Assembly (NCBI GenBank): GCA_032622095.1
Contig: CP136063.1
Coordinates: forward strand, 122,532,723-122,596,722
Length of the DNA: 64,000 nt
DNA from: Siphonodentalium dalli
Taxonomy: Eukaryota; Mollusca; Scaphopoda; Gadilida; Siphonodentaliidae
Direction of reading: 5' to 3'
Part shown: piece by piece, positions 23,448 through 34,053 of the stretch
Numbering within the stretch: position 1 is the stretch's first letter
How the letters are laid out: the number at the start of each line of letters is the position of its first letter
Notes under the pieces: model-generated
What the model was told of the DNA's origin: nothing
What the model saw: only the letters and a program-made list of their open reading frames with translations
The model's database searches: none
Program-made: the position numbers and the translations under genes

Positions 23448-23677
23448 AAAAAGAGAGAATAGATTGACTGGGCAATTGGTTTTGATGGATCAGAGATCAC
23501 GTGGTCGGATGTTACAGCAGGTCATGAACCATGATAAAATGTACCATAGAATTTTCGTACCATTTTCAATTCAGGGGTTTGTTAACCCTTCCTAGTTAAA
23601 TTGGGGAATATACCAGTTCAGTGGGCAAGATACTTCTAGGAGATATATATTTTACTTATTTTGAAAAATATTGTATC
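23448..23677 (-). repeat. Right inverted terminal repeat of DIRS-like element 2
   Basis: Inverse partner of 17157-17360, ending in TTACTTATTTTGAAAAATATTG, whose complement forms the second half of the ICR. Confidence 0.85.
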
Positions 23678-23862
23678 CATCTACCTAACATTTTGAGTTT
23701 GCACTGGCAATTTAACAAAACATCAGGTGTATTTATTGAATTTCAAACCTTTATTAAATGACATGAATTTAGGTGATAATTTAATAAAAAAGATTGTCGC
23801 CTCTAGATCTGGTGGAAGTTGTTCCTTTTATGAACTTCATCAATGAAAATTTCTACTTCCAG

Positions 23863-24018
23863 CAACTCGATAATGTAGCTATAGCATCAGAGAATGCAAA
23901 GCGATTTTTCTCTGGAATTCAAGGTGATAAACAGAACAAAGGAGAATTGTTTGGAATTAAGAACATGTTCAAGCTGAGATCTGATAGAGATAAATGTTTC
24001 ACGTCTGACATACTTCAG
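23863..24018 (+). CDS. ERCC6L2: ERCC6L2-like exon: post-helicase segment
   Basis: Phase 0 at both ends, 52 codons. It encodes QLDNVAIASENAKRFFSGIQ, then GELFGIKNMFKLRS and ending SDILQ. The SENAKR-F and GELFGI-N-F segments, directly after YKQ of the previous exon, are the features that mark ERCC6L2 among SNF2 proteins. CAG acceptor, GTAAGC donor. It lies only 185 bp downstream of DIRS-like element 2, so the retrotransposons sit in the intron without damaging coding sequence. Confidence 0.95.
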
Positions 24019-24344
24019 GTAAGCTTGTTAATTAAGCTGTTTTGTAATTCATGGAATATTGAATACAATTAATCCATTTACTCATCCTTTTCTGAGATGC
24101 ATTGCACACTCTTAATGTATGACATTTTAATTTGCATAACAATGAGTCAAAAGGCAATATTTTCATTGATAAATAGTTCATGATGAAATAAAATAGTAAA
24201 AATTAACAATGGTCATGTAACTGTAACCTGGAATACCAGAGTTGGGGCAATCTTCTTTAAATCAATTTCACTCTGATTACATACGTTGACGGTTACAGTA
24301 ACAATAACTGTTTCTTATTTTCTTAATGATCTATATTTTTACAG
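24019..24344 (+). other. ERCC6L2 intron (326 bp)
   Basis: GT...AG intron, AT-rich, no features. Confidence 0.8.
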
Positions 24345-24516
24345 AGAAATGAGAAGATTGAAAATAACCTGAAGCCGTATGACATAGCTAAATATATCAC
24401 TCATGAGACAGACGATGGTGATAGTAAAAGTGATTTGGATGTCAGTTCAGAGTCTGATGATGCAGATAATGATGACAATTGTTACTCTTCTCTAATGAGA
24501 TTTCTTCATTCTGAAG
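24345..24516 (+). CDS. ERCC6L2: ERCC6L2-like exon: acidic linker
   Basis: Starts in phase 0, ends one base into a codon at a GTAAGT donor. About 57 residues, beginning RNEKIENNLKPYDIAKYITH and continuing into an Asp/Ser-rich stretch (DGDSKSDLDVSSESDDADND). The linker between helicase lobe and C-terminal region is long and poorly conserved in this family, so composition and phase support it more than identity. Clusters of Ser next to Asp/Glu are plausible CK2 sites (inference). Confidence 0.85.
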
Positions 24517-25246
24517 GTAAGTAATACCTGTAATGTTGATCGTATAATTTGGCATGTCATCCAGTCAGTTGAATGTGATTTCTAGACTTGGCGGTGTGAG
24601 TGGCTGTTCATCACAATTTCTCCGTCTTATGATGAACTAACATAATATAATTGAGGCACTTGATGCGAGCATTGCTGGCATTGTGATGAATGGTTCAAAT
24701 GCAAAGAATAAGACAATGCTGTAATCAGACATGGTAGATTTCAAGCTTACTCAGTGTTTTCCATCATTTAATGATTAAGATGGAGATGATGGAAATAGAT
24801 CCAACCTGTCGAGGATGTTCGGTTGAACATTCAAATGCATTTCTGATTGAAAATATTGAGTATAGCCATATATGGTTGACACATTTAACCCTTTCATGAT
24901 GGGAGCTGCGCTGGTGCAGCATTAAAGATCATGTGCCAGTGCATTCTCTTATATATGCAAGTTCCCCCATAGGGAGCCTCGCATATATGAGAATGCACTG
25001 GCTTACAAGGTCAAGGTAAACATTGTTAGGGCAATGTATTCTCTTTTATAGTTTAATTTGAACCGAGGTGTAGTGTCATATTCTGAATTGAACTGTCTCG
25101 AGGCTTCACAGAGCCCTAGCTAGATGCAAGATCACTTAATAGGGAGATTTATTTATTAAAATATTTGTGCTTTTCAATTTCCTCCTTGAATTTAATTGCA
25201 ATGTGTTTTTGATAATATCGTCAAAATTATATTACTTTTTTGTCAG
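24517..25246 (+). other. ERCC6L2 intron (730 bp) with a MITE fragment
   Basis: GT...AG intron. From the TTAA at 24895, TTAACCCTTTCATGATGGGA begins a MITE-like sequence with the inverted word CCAGTGCATTCTCTTATATA. It is related to copies at 39172 and 50331. Confidence 0.65.
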
Positions 25247-25474
25247 AAAAAGCTGCAGAACAGGAGTTAGATGAATGTTTACCAGATGATGACAGGGAAT
25301 CTCCAACCTCAGGACTCAAAAAGATAAATCAGCCAGTCCGTATGTCGTCACGCACCTCACAGTCAATGGCAGGATCCAGCAAAGAAGGAAAAAGCATATT
25401 CCATAAACCTAATTCAAGGACAAGGGATAATAGAGCAGGGAAAACCACATCAGCGGCCATCAGTAATGTGTTTG
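25247..25474 (+). CDS. ERCC6L2: ERCC6L2-like exon: disordered linker, ending in a minisatellite
   Basis: Two bases of a split codon, 75 codons, then one base before a GTAGGC donor. Encodes EKAAEQELDECLPDDDRESP followed by a Ser/Lys/Arg-rich, probably disordered stretch ending AAISNVFG. The last 26 coding bases and the donor are the first unit of a tandem repeat (25449-25634). A second identical donor 66 bp downstream (GT at 25541) is in the same phase, and the frame stays open to it, so a form with 22 extra residues is possible. Confidence 0.85.
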
Positions 25475-25634
25475 GTAGGCATTTAATCCGACATCAGCGG
25501 CCATCATTAATGTGTTTGGCGGCCATCATTAATGTGTTTGGTAGGCATTTAATCTGACATCAGCGGCCATCAGTAATGTGTTTGGTAGGCATCTAATCCC
25601 ACTTCTGCAGCCATTAGTAATGTGTTTGGTAGGT
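25449..25634 (+). repeat. 44-bp minisatellite overlapping an exon-intron boundary
   Basis: The unit CAGCGGCCATCAGTAATGTG + TTTGGTAGGCATTTAATC recurs about five times. Donor-like TTTG|GTAGG occurs at 25475, 25541, 25585 and 25629 (spacings 66, 44, 44). One copy is truncated (25492-25519) and lacks the donor. Confidence 0.88.
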
Positions 25635-25925
25635 ATCACTAAACTTAAGTGTCTATTTTCACTCTTAATAATCTCCAGGGCTGACCATGACATCGGCGAC
25701 TGTATGTGATGTCTACTTGTGAGATAGAATCTTCTAATAATAACAATCCTGCATGATTTTGAATTTTTCAACAAATTCCAGGTGCACGAGGCTTCCAATG
25801 AGGATTTTGCCAGATTTTTGGTTTTCGTATGATTGCACTGCTTTTAAAATCGAACCTGATCGTTTAACTTTTCTGTATGCTGATTACTCTTGCCTTTTAT
25901 CTTCATATATTTGCTTTATTTTCAG
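25635..25925 (+). other. ERCC6L2 intron, remainder
   Basis: AT-rich, ends in TTTATTTTCAG. No other features. Confidence 0.75.
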
Positions 25926-26074
25926 GTGAGTGTGGTGTCGTCCATGTCCATCAGAACCAGGATATTATTGGGGGTAGTAGAGTGGAGGACCACATATCAC
26001 GCTGTGCGATACAAGCTATCGACCTTCACCTGAATACTCAAGAACCTGCTGTCTTATGTGATCCTTACTCAGAG
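25926..26074 (+). CDS. ERCC6L2: ERCC6L2-like exon: VIGSSK-type motif region
   Basis: Starts two bases into a split codon and ends in phase 0 (donor GTACTA). Encodes GECGVVHVHQNQDIIGGSR, VEDHISRCAIQAIDLHL and ending DPYSE. The HxNQ-x-x-IGxS+-x-EDHxSR pattern corresponds to the short conserved VIGSSK segment known from ERCC6L2-family helicases, here IIGGSR. It is the strongest anchor that the acidic exons between it and the helicase lobe belong to the same gene. Confidence 0.92.
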
Positions 26075-26658
26075 GTACTACCACCACCAAAAACAACAAC
26101 AACACTGTCATCTGATTAGCAATTAAATACAGAATAACAACTCCCACTCCCAATAATCCATGTGAATTTTAATCTGAGCAAACTATTATGTCACTGTTAT
26201 CCTTTAAAATATTATAATACAACATTTATTATCTAATCATATGGCATTCCTTATCGCTCCATTGACTGTAATGCATGACATTATGCCCTTTCCAAGTTGA
26301 GCTATACTGAATGTCATTGGCACTTTCATCAATTGAACTTTTCTCAATAAAGCCATCACCCAAAAAAAAAACACCTTTTTCAGGGAACGTTTGGCATAGC
26401 GGCCTTTTATCTTTCTTATTTGTAGATTTCTATCTGGGTGGTGGGGAACTGCAATATCGCGTCAAGTTTTTAGGGTATTTGGGTTCTACTTTCACATTTA
26501 ACATTTTACTATATCAGAACAATGATACATTATGATGTCATAAGAGACAAAATATAGTCTTTAGAATTGGGTTAGTAAAATTATTTCTTGAAATATTTAT
26601 TGTATGTATTTATTATTTTTGTTCATACTTTTTTAATCCCCCCAAACTATTTTCCTAG
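26075..26658 (+). other. ERCC6L2 intron (584 bp)
   Basis: GT...AG intron. 26240-26340 repeats the tail of the hairpin-headed element seen at 5270-5350 (CCTTATCGCTC...CCAAGTTGAGCTATA). Nothing else is recognised. Confidence 0.75.
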
Positions 26659-26789
26659 TCAAGCGATGAGTTTGAATCTGAGGATGTTACCAAGAAAGGA
26701 AGAAAATCTGTGAAATCAAGTACATCTGGAATGAAAACAGTTGGTTCATACAAGGTTCTGGTTGGCCAAACACCATTGGCTGTCAGGAG
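26659..26789 (+). CDS. ERCC6L2: ERCC6L2-like exon: linker into C-terminal domain
   Basis: Phase 0 start after CCTAG, two bases over at the end (donor GTATTG). Encodes SSDEFESEDVTKKGRKSVKS, then KVLVGQTPLAVRR. The G-x-TP-x-x-x-RR element directly precedes the conserved C-terminal helical region and is split by the intron within the second Arg codon. Confidence 0.9.
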
Positions 26790-27737
26790 GTATTGTTAGC
26801 TCTTTCCAGTACTAGTACATGCATCTCTGGAGTTGAACTATAGCATAATTTACTTACATTTACAACTCCAACTGCAATAAGTATATATTTGTCATATACA
26901 TGTCAGAGGAGCGATACTAAATTAAACCATTATGCTAATAATTCAGACTAATAACTTTCTCAACAGGTACTCCTGATACATTGAGATGGTGTTGCCCAGA
27001 CAAAATACAGATATTCCCAATAAACCATGATGATATTACCTGCTTCTAAGTCATAAATCAATACCTAACAAATCATTAACCTGTGAAAGAACATTATCCA
27101 TACATATATACTGTTAATTGACCCTTTCTGTGCTAAATACTCATTGATGAGTATTTCCCTTAGGAAATGTTCAGATAATAAGTTCAACAAATGAGTTACA
27201 AGTAACTTACGTCGTTTGTTTAACTTATAATCTGAACATTTCCCGATACCTTGTATTCCTGGCTTTAGATTTGTATTCCTGGCTTTAGATTTGTATTCCT
27301 GGCTTTAGATTTGTATTCCTGGCTATAGATTTACATAAATGTGGGAATATCAGAGCAAACCATTGTTTTGAAATTTAGACCAAAAAAATTAAATGTTGCA
27401 TTCATTTTCTGAGAATGACCTTTTCAAAAATAATTTTAAGTTCATAATATTCATTTTATCAATATGAAATTTGACATTTCAGTTTGGTCAATCGCACTTC
27501 CAACTGCGGAGAAACTTCATTCTCATAAAGCTGGAATCTTTCCAGACACGTGTCGGGCTGATGTCCAAAATAACTAATTCATGCACATGTACTTTCTTGA
27601 AGAGTGACCCAAGTCATCAATAATAACAATTTAATTTATCAATACATAATCTTAATGGCTAATTAAGCGACTACCAACTGTTTTACAGTATTCTGAATTG
27701 ACAGCTTGTGATTAAATTATATCTGTTTTATTTTTAG
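26790..27737 (+). other. ERCC6L2 intron (948 bp) with hairpin and 20-bp tandem repeat
   Basis: GT...AG intron. 27166-27245 is an imperfect hairpin (GGAAATGTTCAGATAATAAG / complement). Immediately after it the unit GTATTCCTGGCTTTAGATTT is repeated four times (27253-27332). Non-coding. Confidence 0.8.
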
Positions 27738-27930
27738 GCAGCAGTTTGAGGCTATAAGAGCAGCAGAACCAGGCAGAGATCTACTTGAATTTGCGGAACA
27801 AATTCTAAGGGCTTCATGCAAAGAGAGGAGAAAGGTCCTCAAGACATTCTACACTAAGGACAGGCCTGAGTTGTCAGAGTTATTCTCATCCCATGTAATT
27901 CCAGATCCTGCACCACAGAAAAGTGATTAG
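27738..27930 (+). CDS. ERCC6L2: ERCC6L2-like exon: conserved C-terminal region, short-isoform stop
   Basis: Completes the split Arg codon and encodes RQQFEAIRAAEPGRDLLEFA, QILRASCKERRKVLKTFYTK and PELSELFSSHV, ending PDPAPQKSD-stop at 27928. The QFE-(x)n-EFA-(x)n-ERR/QK-x-L-x-x-FY-x-x-x-PE pattern is the conserved C-terminal segment of ERCC6L2 proteins. A weak donor AA|GTGATT at 27923 inside the last codons would join in phase to the exon at 29675, bypassing the stop. Both a short and a long product are therefore possible. Confidence 0.92.
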
Positions 27931-29674
27931 TTTCTGTCATCCACATTGTGTTCAGTTGTGTTTTGTCATAATTACTTGGTAATTCGACGAAGTTACCAAT
28001 GGGTTGGAGTGAAAATATATATAAATACGTGATAGATGCGACAGAAATTCCCATTTTTTATGCCGGAATTACCAGTTGGGAGGGTGCAAAAATATCAGTG
28101 GATTTACTGACAAGAAAGTGAGAAATAACCAATAGAATCAGGGACCAGCATTGATGGTGACTTTGGAGATATTTTCTCCCTGAATGTGTTGTTTCTCCCT
28201 ATTTTGAACCTAGGGAGAAGTGACTTCTCTCTCATATACCAGTATGTATATGACCAAACAGAATACTCAAACTGTATTTACTGCTTTTAATGGTGTATTT
28301 ACTCATTACAAAAGTTTTATAAATGAGCTCTTGTGTATATGCTTAATACTTTTTTGATCATAGAAGGGTGATGTAGGGTATAAATTAAACTTCAGCTATC
28401 AGTACTTCTCCCTGAATGGAATTTCTGACAATGACGATTATGATATTTTATTTCCAATACACACACAGATATATACTCTACACAATAATATAAAGCTGGA
28501 AAATATTAACAAAATTATGTCGTATATAGTGGGGGAGGGCATAGTCTAGCACGGTAAACTGAAGTTGATCTGTAGGATGGCCTCGAGTGAGCTATATACA
28601 GATTTGGTATGTGTTGTATGACTTTAAGGACTTCAAGAGTGTATGAAGAGGGCCACTACTTGAGAGTTGTTTAATATTGTGTGATCCTTCATGATAATAA
28701 GTTCTGGTTGATCAAGTATTTTTTTGGATGGATGAAGCTTCTTGAACCGGTACATAAGGGCGCTTGTAAAGTCATGGTCATGTGATCACTTCATAGAGGT
28801 CATATGTGTTTCTCTGGTTTTTGTAGTTTAACCAATTACTACTGGAGAATCTACCTGCAAAATTGCCAATGATTTACCGATTTTTGTCTTTTTACTGCCA
28901 GTATAATACCAACGTTAATTATCTGCAACTGCTAACAGAGGATGTCATCACCCCAGTCAAATGAACTCTCTATCAAATGCGCAACATTCCATAAAAAGTT
29001 ATCTAAAGGTATCAGTTCAAACTCATTCCTATGTTTATTAACTTTTGACATTGCAGTTCATGGGATTTTGATAAACCAACTATAGCTTCATGACAAATTG
29101 TTAGTAAAAAATTTGAATTAAATACTTGTATTCTACACTTTAACTGATAACAAAATATCTGATGCTGATTAGTTACTTAATTACCAATGATTCATTTGTA
29201 AGGTTGTTTAGTTTATAAGTTCAGCAAACATCTAGACGGTTATGGAACTGATTAGCTGAAAATGCCTACAAAATAATGAATAAGAGTGTTCTTCTCCTGT
29301 CATCTGCTTATAGTATCTGAGCATCCCTACAAATGTAGAATCGACCATTCCAATGTACACCTCTATATAATCAATTTAGTAACCTGAGGACTAATCATAA
29401 TTCAAGCTTATTCACAAACATTGTCCCAGAATCTCTTGTTATCGATTGTATACAACCATGTAATGTTGTTATGTTACATGTTTAATACTTTCGTCAGTCA
29501 AATGACAAATATGTATTTCAGAAAATTTCAACATGTGGAAATGTTATATCATCACCAGCATTATTAATTACTGAAAATAATTTTATGTCAGCAATGTGCC
29601 ATATTTTAAGGTTTTAAAAATAATTAGCTACAAACAAGTAATTCGTTTGAGAATTTTCATTTTTGATGTTTCAG
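27931..29674 (+). other. Short-isoform 3' UTR / optional last intron
   Basis: AT-rich, no gene. It would be 3' UTR if the stop at 27928 is used, or a 1.75 kb intron (GT 27923, AG 29674) if the long form is made. Confidence 0.6.
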
Positions 29675-30552
29675 GTAAATCTAAGCATAAAACAGCTACA
29701 AGACAGCAGGAAATTCCAAAGAAGAAGCGTGTAGTTCCGAAATCTCTTGGAGCATCTTTCATTGATATTCCACATAGTGAATCTCAATCTGAGAGACTGG
29801 ACTTTCCCGCACAAATGCTGACATCATCTGATGAACAATTCTCTAGCTTAGAAGTCGGTAATCATTCATTGATATCAGAAGTTAAAACAAGAAGAAGAGT
29901 GAAGGCTGCTTTAGAGAAGACCAAGGTTTCTCCTGTTAAACGGCAAACGAGGGTTAAATCGCCTCAAACATATCATGAGAGGCAGTATGAAACAAGCTGT
30001 GGTGCTGATTCAGTTAGTTCTCTTTTAAGTGAGTTTGATGAACCTGACGATTCTGAAGGTGATGTTGAGAAACTAGTAGATGATATGGCATCCAATAAAA
30101 ATATTCTGAAATCTTACTCTGGAAGGACACCAAAGAAAAGCCATATCAAATCACATCATGCATTTTCAGATGTAGACAATATATTTTTCAGTGTCGAGGA
30201 GCCTAAACAGTATAAGTCACCTGAAAAAAATCCCAGAAGAAATTCTGGAAATGAGACAGCCCAGTACGAGGTGGCAGCTGACAATGGAAATGTGATATTA
30301 GATGTGAGCCCCACCTTGAAGCAAGATGATGGAGATTGTTTCACTATACCCCGAAAAGGAAGAAAGAGAACTAAACGAGGACATTCTCAGGAGGTGGATA
30401 ATCTTATAGGAGATTCAGATTCTCATTACAGGAATCTTTTCTCAAGTGGAAAATTAAAAAGAAAAGATTCGTCTAACTCTTCAGATGACAAGATTGCAGC
30501 TTTAGACATTCAGTCTAGTTGTCCTTTTGAAAGCAAAAGTTTATTTTCTTGA
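29675..30552 (+). CDS. ERCC6L2: Probable last exon of long ERCC6L2-like isoform: Lys/Ser-rich disordered tail
   Basis: After the acceptor TTTCAG the frame is open for 292 residues to TGA at 30550. It is rich in Ser, Lys, Asp and Arg, with basic clusters (KKKR near 29721, KGRKRTKR near 30355) that look like nuclear localisation signals, and acidic patches (DEPDDSEGDVEK). No folded domain is visible. It starts two bases into a codon. The donor at 27923 leaves one base (A), so the junction reads A|GT = Ser and continues KSKHKT. Long, disordered C-terminal tails after the conserved region are known in vertebrate ERCC6L2. Assignment to this gene rests on phase, strand and position; a separate gene's exon is the alternative. 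Confidence 0.65.
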
Positions 30553-33072
30553 TTCTTCTATTTCAGTGACTGAATTATATAAAAAGATTACATTTGTCTA
30601 AAAATATATACAGTTTAAGTATAGATATTCCTCTGAGCTGCCTGGTATTCGGAAAAATAATTCAACGAGGCGGAGCCATAACATCGCGATGTTTTATTGG
30701 ATTCTGTTGAAATTTGGCATAGTTGTCCCTAATGAGGAGATGATGTGTTGCACACAAATTGTTTTTCCAATTGTTGAAGGTCAAAGTCACAGAACAAAGG
30801 TCACAATTGTGGTCACTCCAAAACTCCATGTACATCACATGATTTCAATGAAACAAGGTGTGATGGTTAACATAACGGTGATGGTGTTTTGCGATATGTG
30901 TGCACTGGTTTGTCAAAGGTCAGATGGGTATTATATTCAAAACTAAAATTACAAATTATTGAAGGTCAGGGCATAAATAGAGAATATGTGCATAGTGTAG
31001 CTGAATAAAGAATTTATTTTTGCGAGTATGTGGGCATCTATTCGGCGAGCCGAATAGATGCCCACATACGAGCAAAAATAAATTCTCTGTTCAACTACAC
31101 TATGTGGATGTTCTGTTTATCCACCGAACAAATTTAAATGTATTTTATCGCAGTTTTTGTCAAAAAACATTGCAAAATTCACAGGCTCCTTATAGAGAAG
31201 CGATGTCCTACTTACCGACTTTATCTGTATAGTAGAGACTAATTAATTATGAAACAGTTTTGTATTCATGCGACTGCACCGCGAAATAGTCCGCTTTATA
31301 ATTTCTAAATTATGCTGGAAACATATATCATAGCATTGTGTAATTTCTAATGAAATCTTAATGATTCTCGTGAAGTACAAATTTAAAACTGAAGTGTACG
31401 AGTATAGCAGTCATGTGAATTTGGTTGTTTGCATTTGAAACTTATTAATGAAAGTCTGAACTTTAGCAGTAGAACTAGCAGTAGCACCAATATCGGTAGT
31501 TCAAATGCACCAGCTCACGGAAGAATATTGTATACTTTATAGCAACAAACTTCCAATTGCTTAATCAAGTTATAGACTTCACCACTTGGACATTGAAAAA
31601 TTCTGTTTGAGTGCATTTTGGGGCGCATCGTTTGATCTTTTAGAAAGGAGTCGCCACCGATTGCATGAAAATACGTTGTGGATGCTGACGTTTCTAAGGA
31701 CGCTGTCGCTATAACGATGGAAACCAGCATGGTCCGTTCTAATGATGCTCCATAACTTTGTTATGATCCAGTGACGTCACTCACGAACTGCTGGAGGTCA
31801 ACTGGTCCAAGATCATGTAACCTTTCTTCCTCGCATATCATTAAGTTTATCTGTCTAGTAGAGGATGCTTTATCTGTCTAGTAGACGGATAGAGGCGTGA
31901 TTTATCTGATGGGCTCAATATGTATAGTAGAGAGGGGTAGGAGGTGGATAAATTCGCTCACGAGTTGCTTCATTATGGGAGAATAGTCACTTTCGAGTCA
32001 CATTTCTTGTTTGTTGTGTTTTTTTTTGCTTCAATGAAGATATTTTATTTCATATTCATTTTATCTTATCTGATATTTGTTTGCTCTAATATTTTATATG
32101 AATTTAAAAGTTACCGGTAAGTTTCTGTTGTTTTGTAATTGATAATGATGCTGATGTAATTGTGTCACTGGAATAATCAATATAAGAACATGTAGATCAT
32201 AAAGCTCTGTTCTTGGTACAATATGTATGTCCCGGCTTTTATTAATTTACAAACAAAGACTTTATATTATAAATCAGGCCCTGAGTAGGTAGATTGATAG
32301 CCACCTGTTACTGTGATATACCACAACAGAGAAAAAGATATGAACATATATTACATTTCATGAACCCCAATCAGTCAAAGACCCTTCACACAAATATGAG
32401 ATCAAATTTTGGCAAGTGAGTTTTTAATTATGGGATGTGAAGTATCTGGTCATAAAACATAATCGAAAGTGGGTTATTTGTCACATGCGCCGACTTACAG
32501 ACAATTCAAAGGGAAACCCGATCAAGAAATATATAGCACAGTCAGCAGTGATGTGTGTGTCAAAAGTTACATGTAATCTTCTTTATTTTTCACAAAAGGT
32601 AAACACTTCTTTCTGTCATAATAAAACTTTCATCAAACAGCTAATCGACCATATCAGCTGCTGGTATAAGTAATTTGTGTCATGCTCTCACTGTAGACAC
32701 CGTAAAAGGTAATTATTAATTTTTTTTAAATCAAATTGTTTTTACAGTTCCCTATTGTCTGTTTGGATTATGGACGCATGTAGTCATTCTAATAATTCAT
32801 ATTAATTGCGACACTATTTACCATGTATTTATGATGTCAGTGTACCAGCAATATCATAGCAATAGGTTAATCAGCCGAATTTGAATTGCATCAAATTAAT
32901 TTGTGGCTCGTTGTCATCAATGATACAGGGCAAAATAATAGCTTTGATGACTATGTAGCAGCATTAAATATAGTTTCCGGGTGTCGCTTGGATATTTATT
33001 GCAATTTTGATATTTATTAACAATACTAACTTGCATTATTAGGTCATTTTACCTGTGTCTGAAGTTAGTTTT
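30553..33072 (+). other. 3' flank of the ERCC6L2-like gene
   Basis: A possible polyadenylation signal AATAAA lies at 31004-31009. 30650-30960 carries a GGTCAAAGGTCAC-type dispersed repeat. 30990-31105 is a long hairpin. 31800-31960 has TCTGTCTAGTAGA short repeats. The rest is AT-rich with no supported gene. Confidence 0.5.
30990..31105. repeat. Long hairpin, about 50-bp arms
   Basis: CATAGTGTAG...GTGGGCATCTATTCGGC is inverted as GCCGAATAGATGCCCAC...CTACACTATG, with few mismatches and a minimal loop (GA). A small foldback or MITE is likely; it overlaps the putative polyadenylation signal. Confidence 0.85.
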
Positions 33073-33410
33073 TAGCTCACCTGAGACGAAGTCTCTGCTG
33101 GAGCTATAGTCATCACTCCCCGCCCGTCCGTCCATCCATCTATCTGTCAACAATTCTTTGAACATCTTCTCCAGATCCATAGGACTGAATGGGTTCATAA
33201 TTGGTGTGGATATTCCCTAGGTGACTGGTATTCAGATTTGTTCAAATGAGGTCACTGTGTCAAATAGTTGCAAAGCCAGGGCCATAACTTTTTCCCTCCA
33301 TAGTAATTCTTAAAACGACTTCTTCTCAAGTAGCATCATGCCGAATGGGTTCATATTTGGTATGAAGGGTTCTTGGGTTGCTCAAATAAAAAAAAAATGA
33401 ATTTAAAATA
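33073..33410 (+). repeat. Hairpin-headed GTCCGTC repeat, copy 1
   Basis: Begins with hairpin TAGCTCACCTGAGAC / GTCTCTGCTGGAGCTA (33073-33116), then CATCACTCC, CCGTCCGTCC, CAACAATT, and a body with TTCATAATTGGTGTGGAT, CAGATTTGTTCAAATGAGGT and GCCATAACT. Shared with 34054, 38282 and 40092. Non-coding. Confidence 0.85.
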
Positions 33411-34050
33411 AAAAAAAATTATTATTTATTTCAATTATAATTTTGTTGTTTCTTAAAGTTTATTAAAGTTACAAATATTAAAGAAGCCCCTCACCCTTGC
33501 TCGTTTGTGCTTCTGGCATCCCTGTTATCAAACACTTGTTTTAGATATATTTCAGTCACAATACATCCTGTGCATATGCTAGAATGTTATCTCTTACAAT
33601 GAAAATAATACATGTCAGCATACCAGTATGCTCTGTTGATGATAATTATCCACATGTCAATTTTATCCTATCTGACAATGTATCAACAAACGCGCAGCTC
33701 TCTCTAGCCAGAGAGGTTTTGTTTTGGTAATTAATTTTGAAATTGAATGTCAAATGTATTCCCAGGAGCCTTTAGTCTCTATTCATAAACTATTACTGGT
33801 ATAGGGACTTGTTCAAATGGTGTGTCAGTCACAATAGGTCATTTATACAGTTTTAAAACTTCCTTTCAGTGAATTAATTTCTACCCTATGAATGGTTCTG
33901 TAGTTTATGTGGACCATCTTTTGTTGATTGAGACTGGTTCTAATAGAGACAGCTTTATAAGTTTAAGAATCAGCCACTCACTTCCCTCCATAAGACAAAC
34001 TTTTGAGTTGTTGAGTTTGGTACTGACATATAGGTTCCCATGATTATAGT
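33411..34050. other. Non-coding spacer
   Basis: AT-rich with poly-A tracts; no gene or repeat family is recognised. Confidence 0.45.
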
Positions 34051-34053
34051 TTT

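Larger units (their letters stand above)
17157..23677 (+). mobile_element. DIRS-like retrotransposon 2 (degraded, with internal tandem array)
   Basis: Inverted terminal repeats lie at about 17157-17360 and 23448-23677, matching over about 200 bp. The ICR at 23290-23388 equals the complement of the left tip fused to the complement of the right tip. Removing the tandem array at 21.1-23.0 kb leaves about 4.7 kb, close to element 1. The gag-like frame is at 18116-18895. The middle (19.3-21.1 kb) has short frames on both strands but no motif I can assign to reverse transcriptase, RNase H or recombinase. Confidence 0.82.

Noticed and set aside
3453-27332. CRISPR-like direct repeats
   Set aside because: The repeats are contiguous tandem arrays without unique spacers, in an intron-bearing animal genome.
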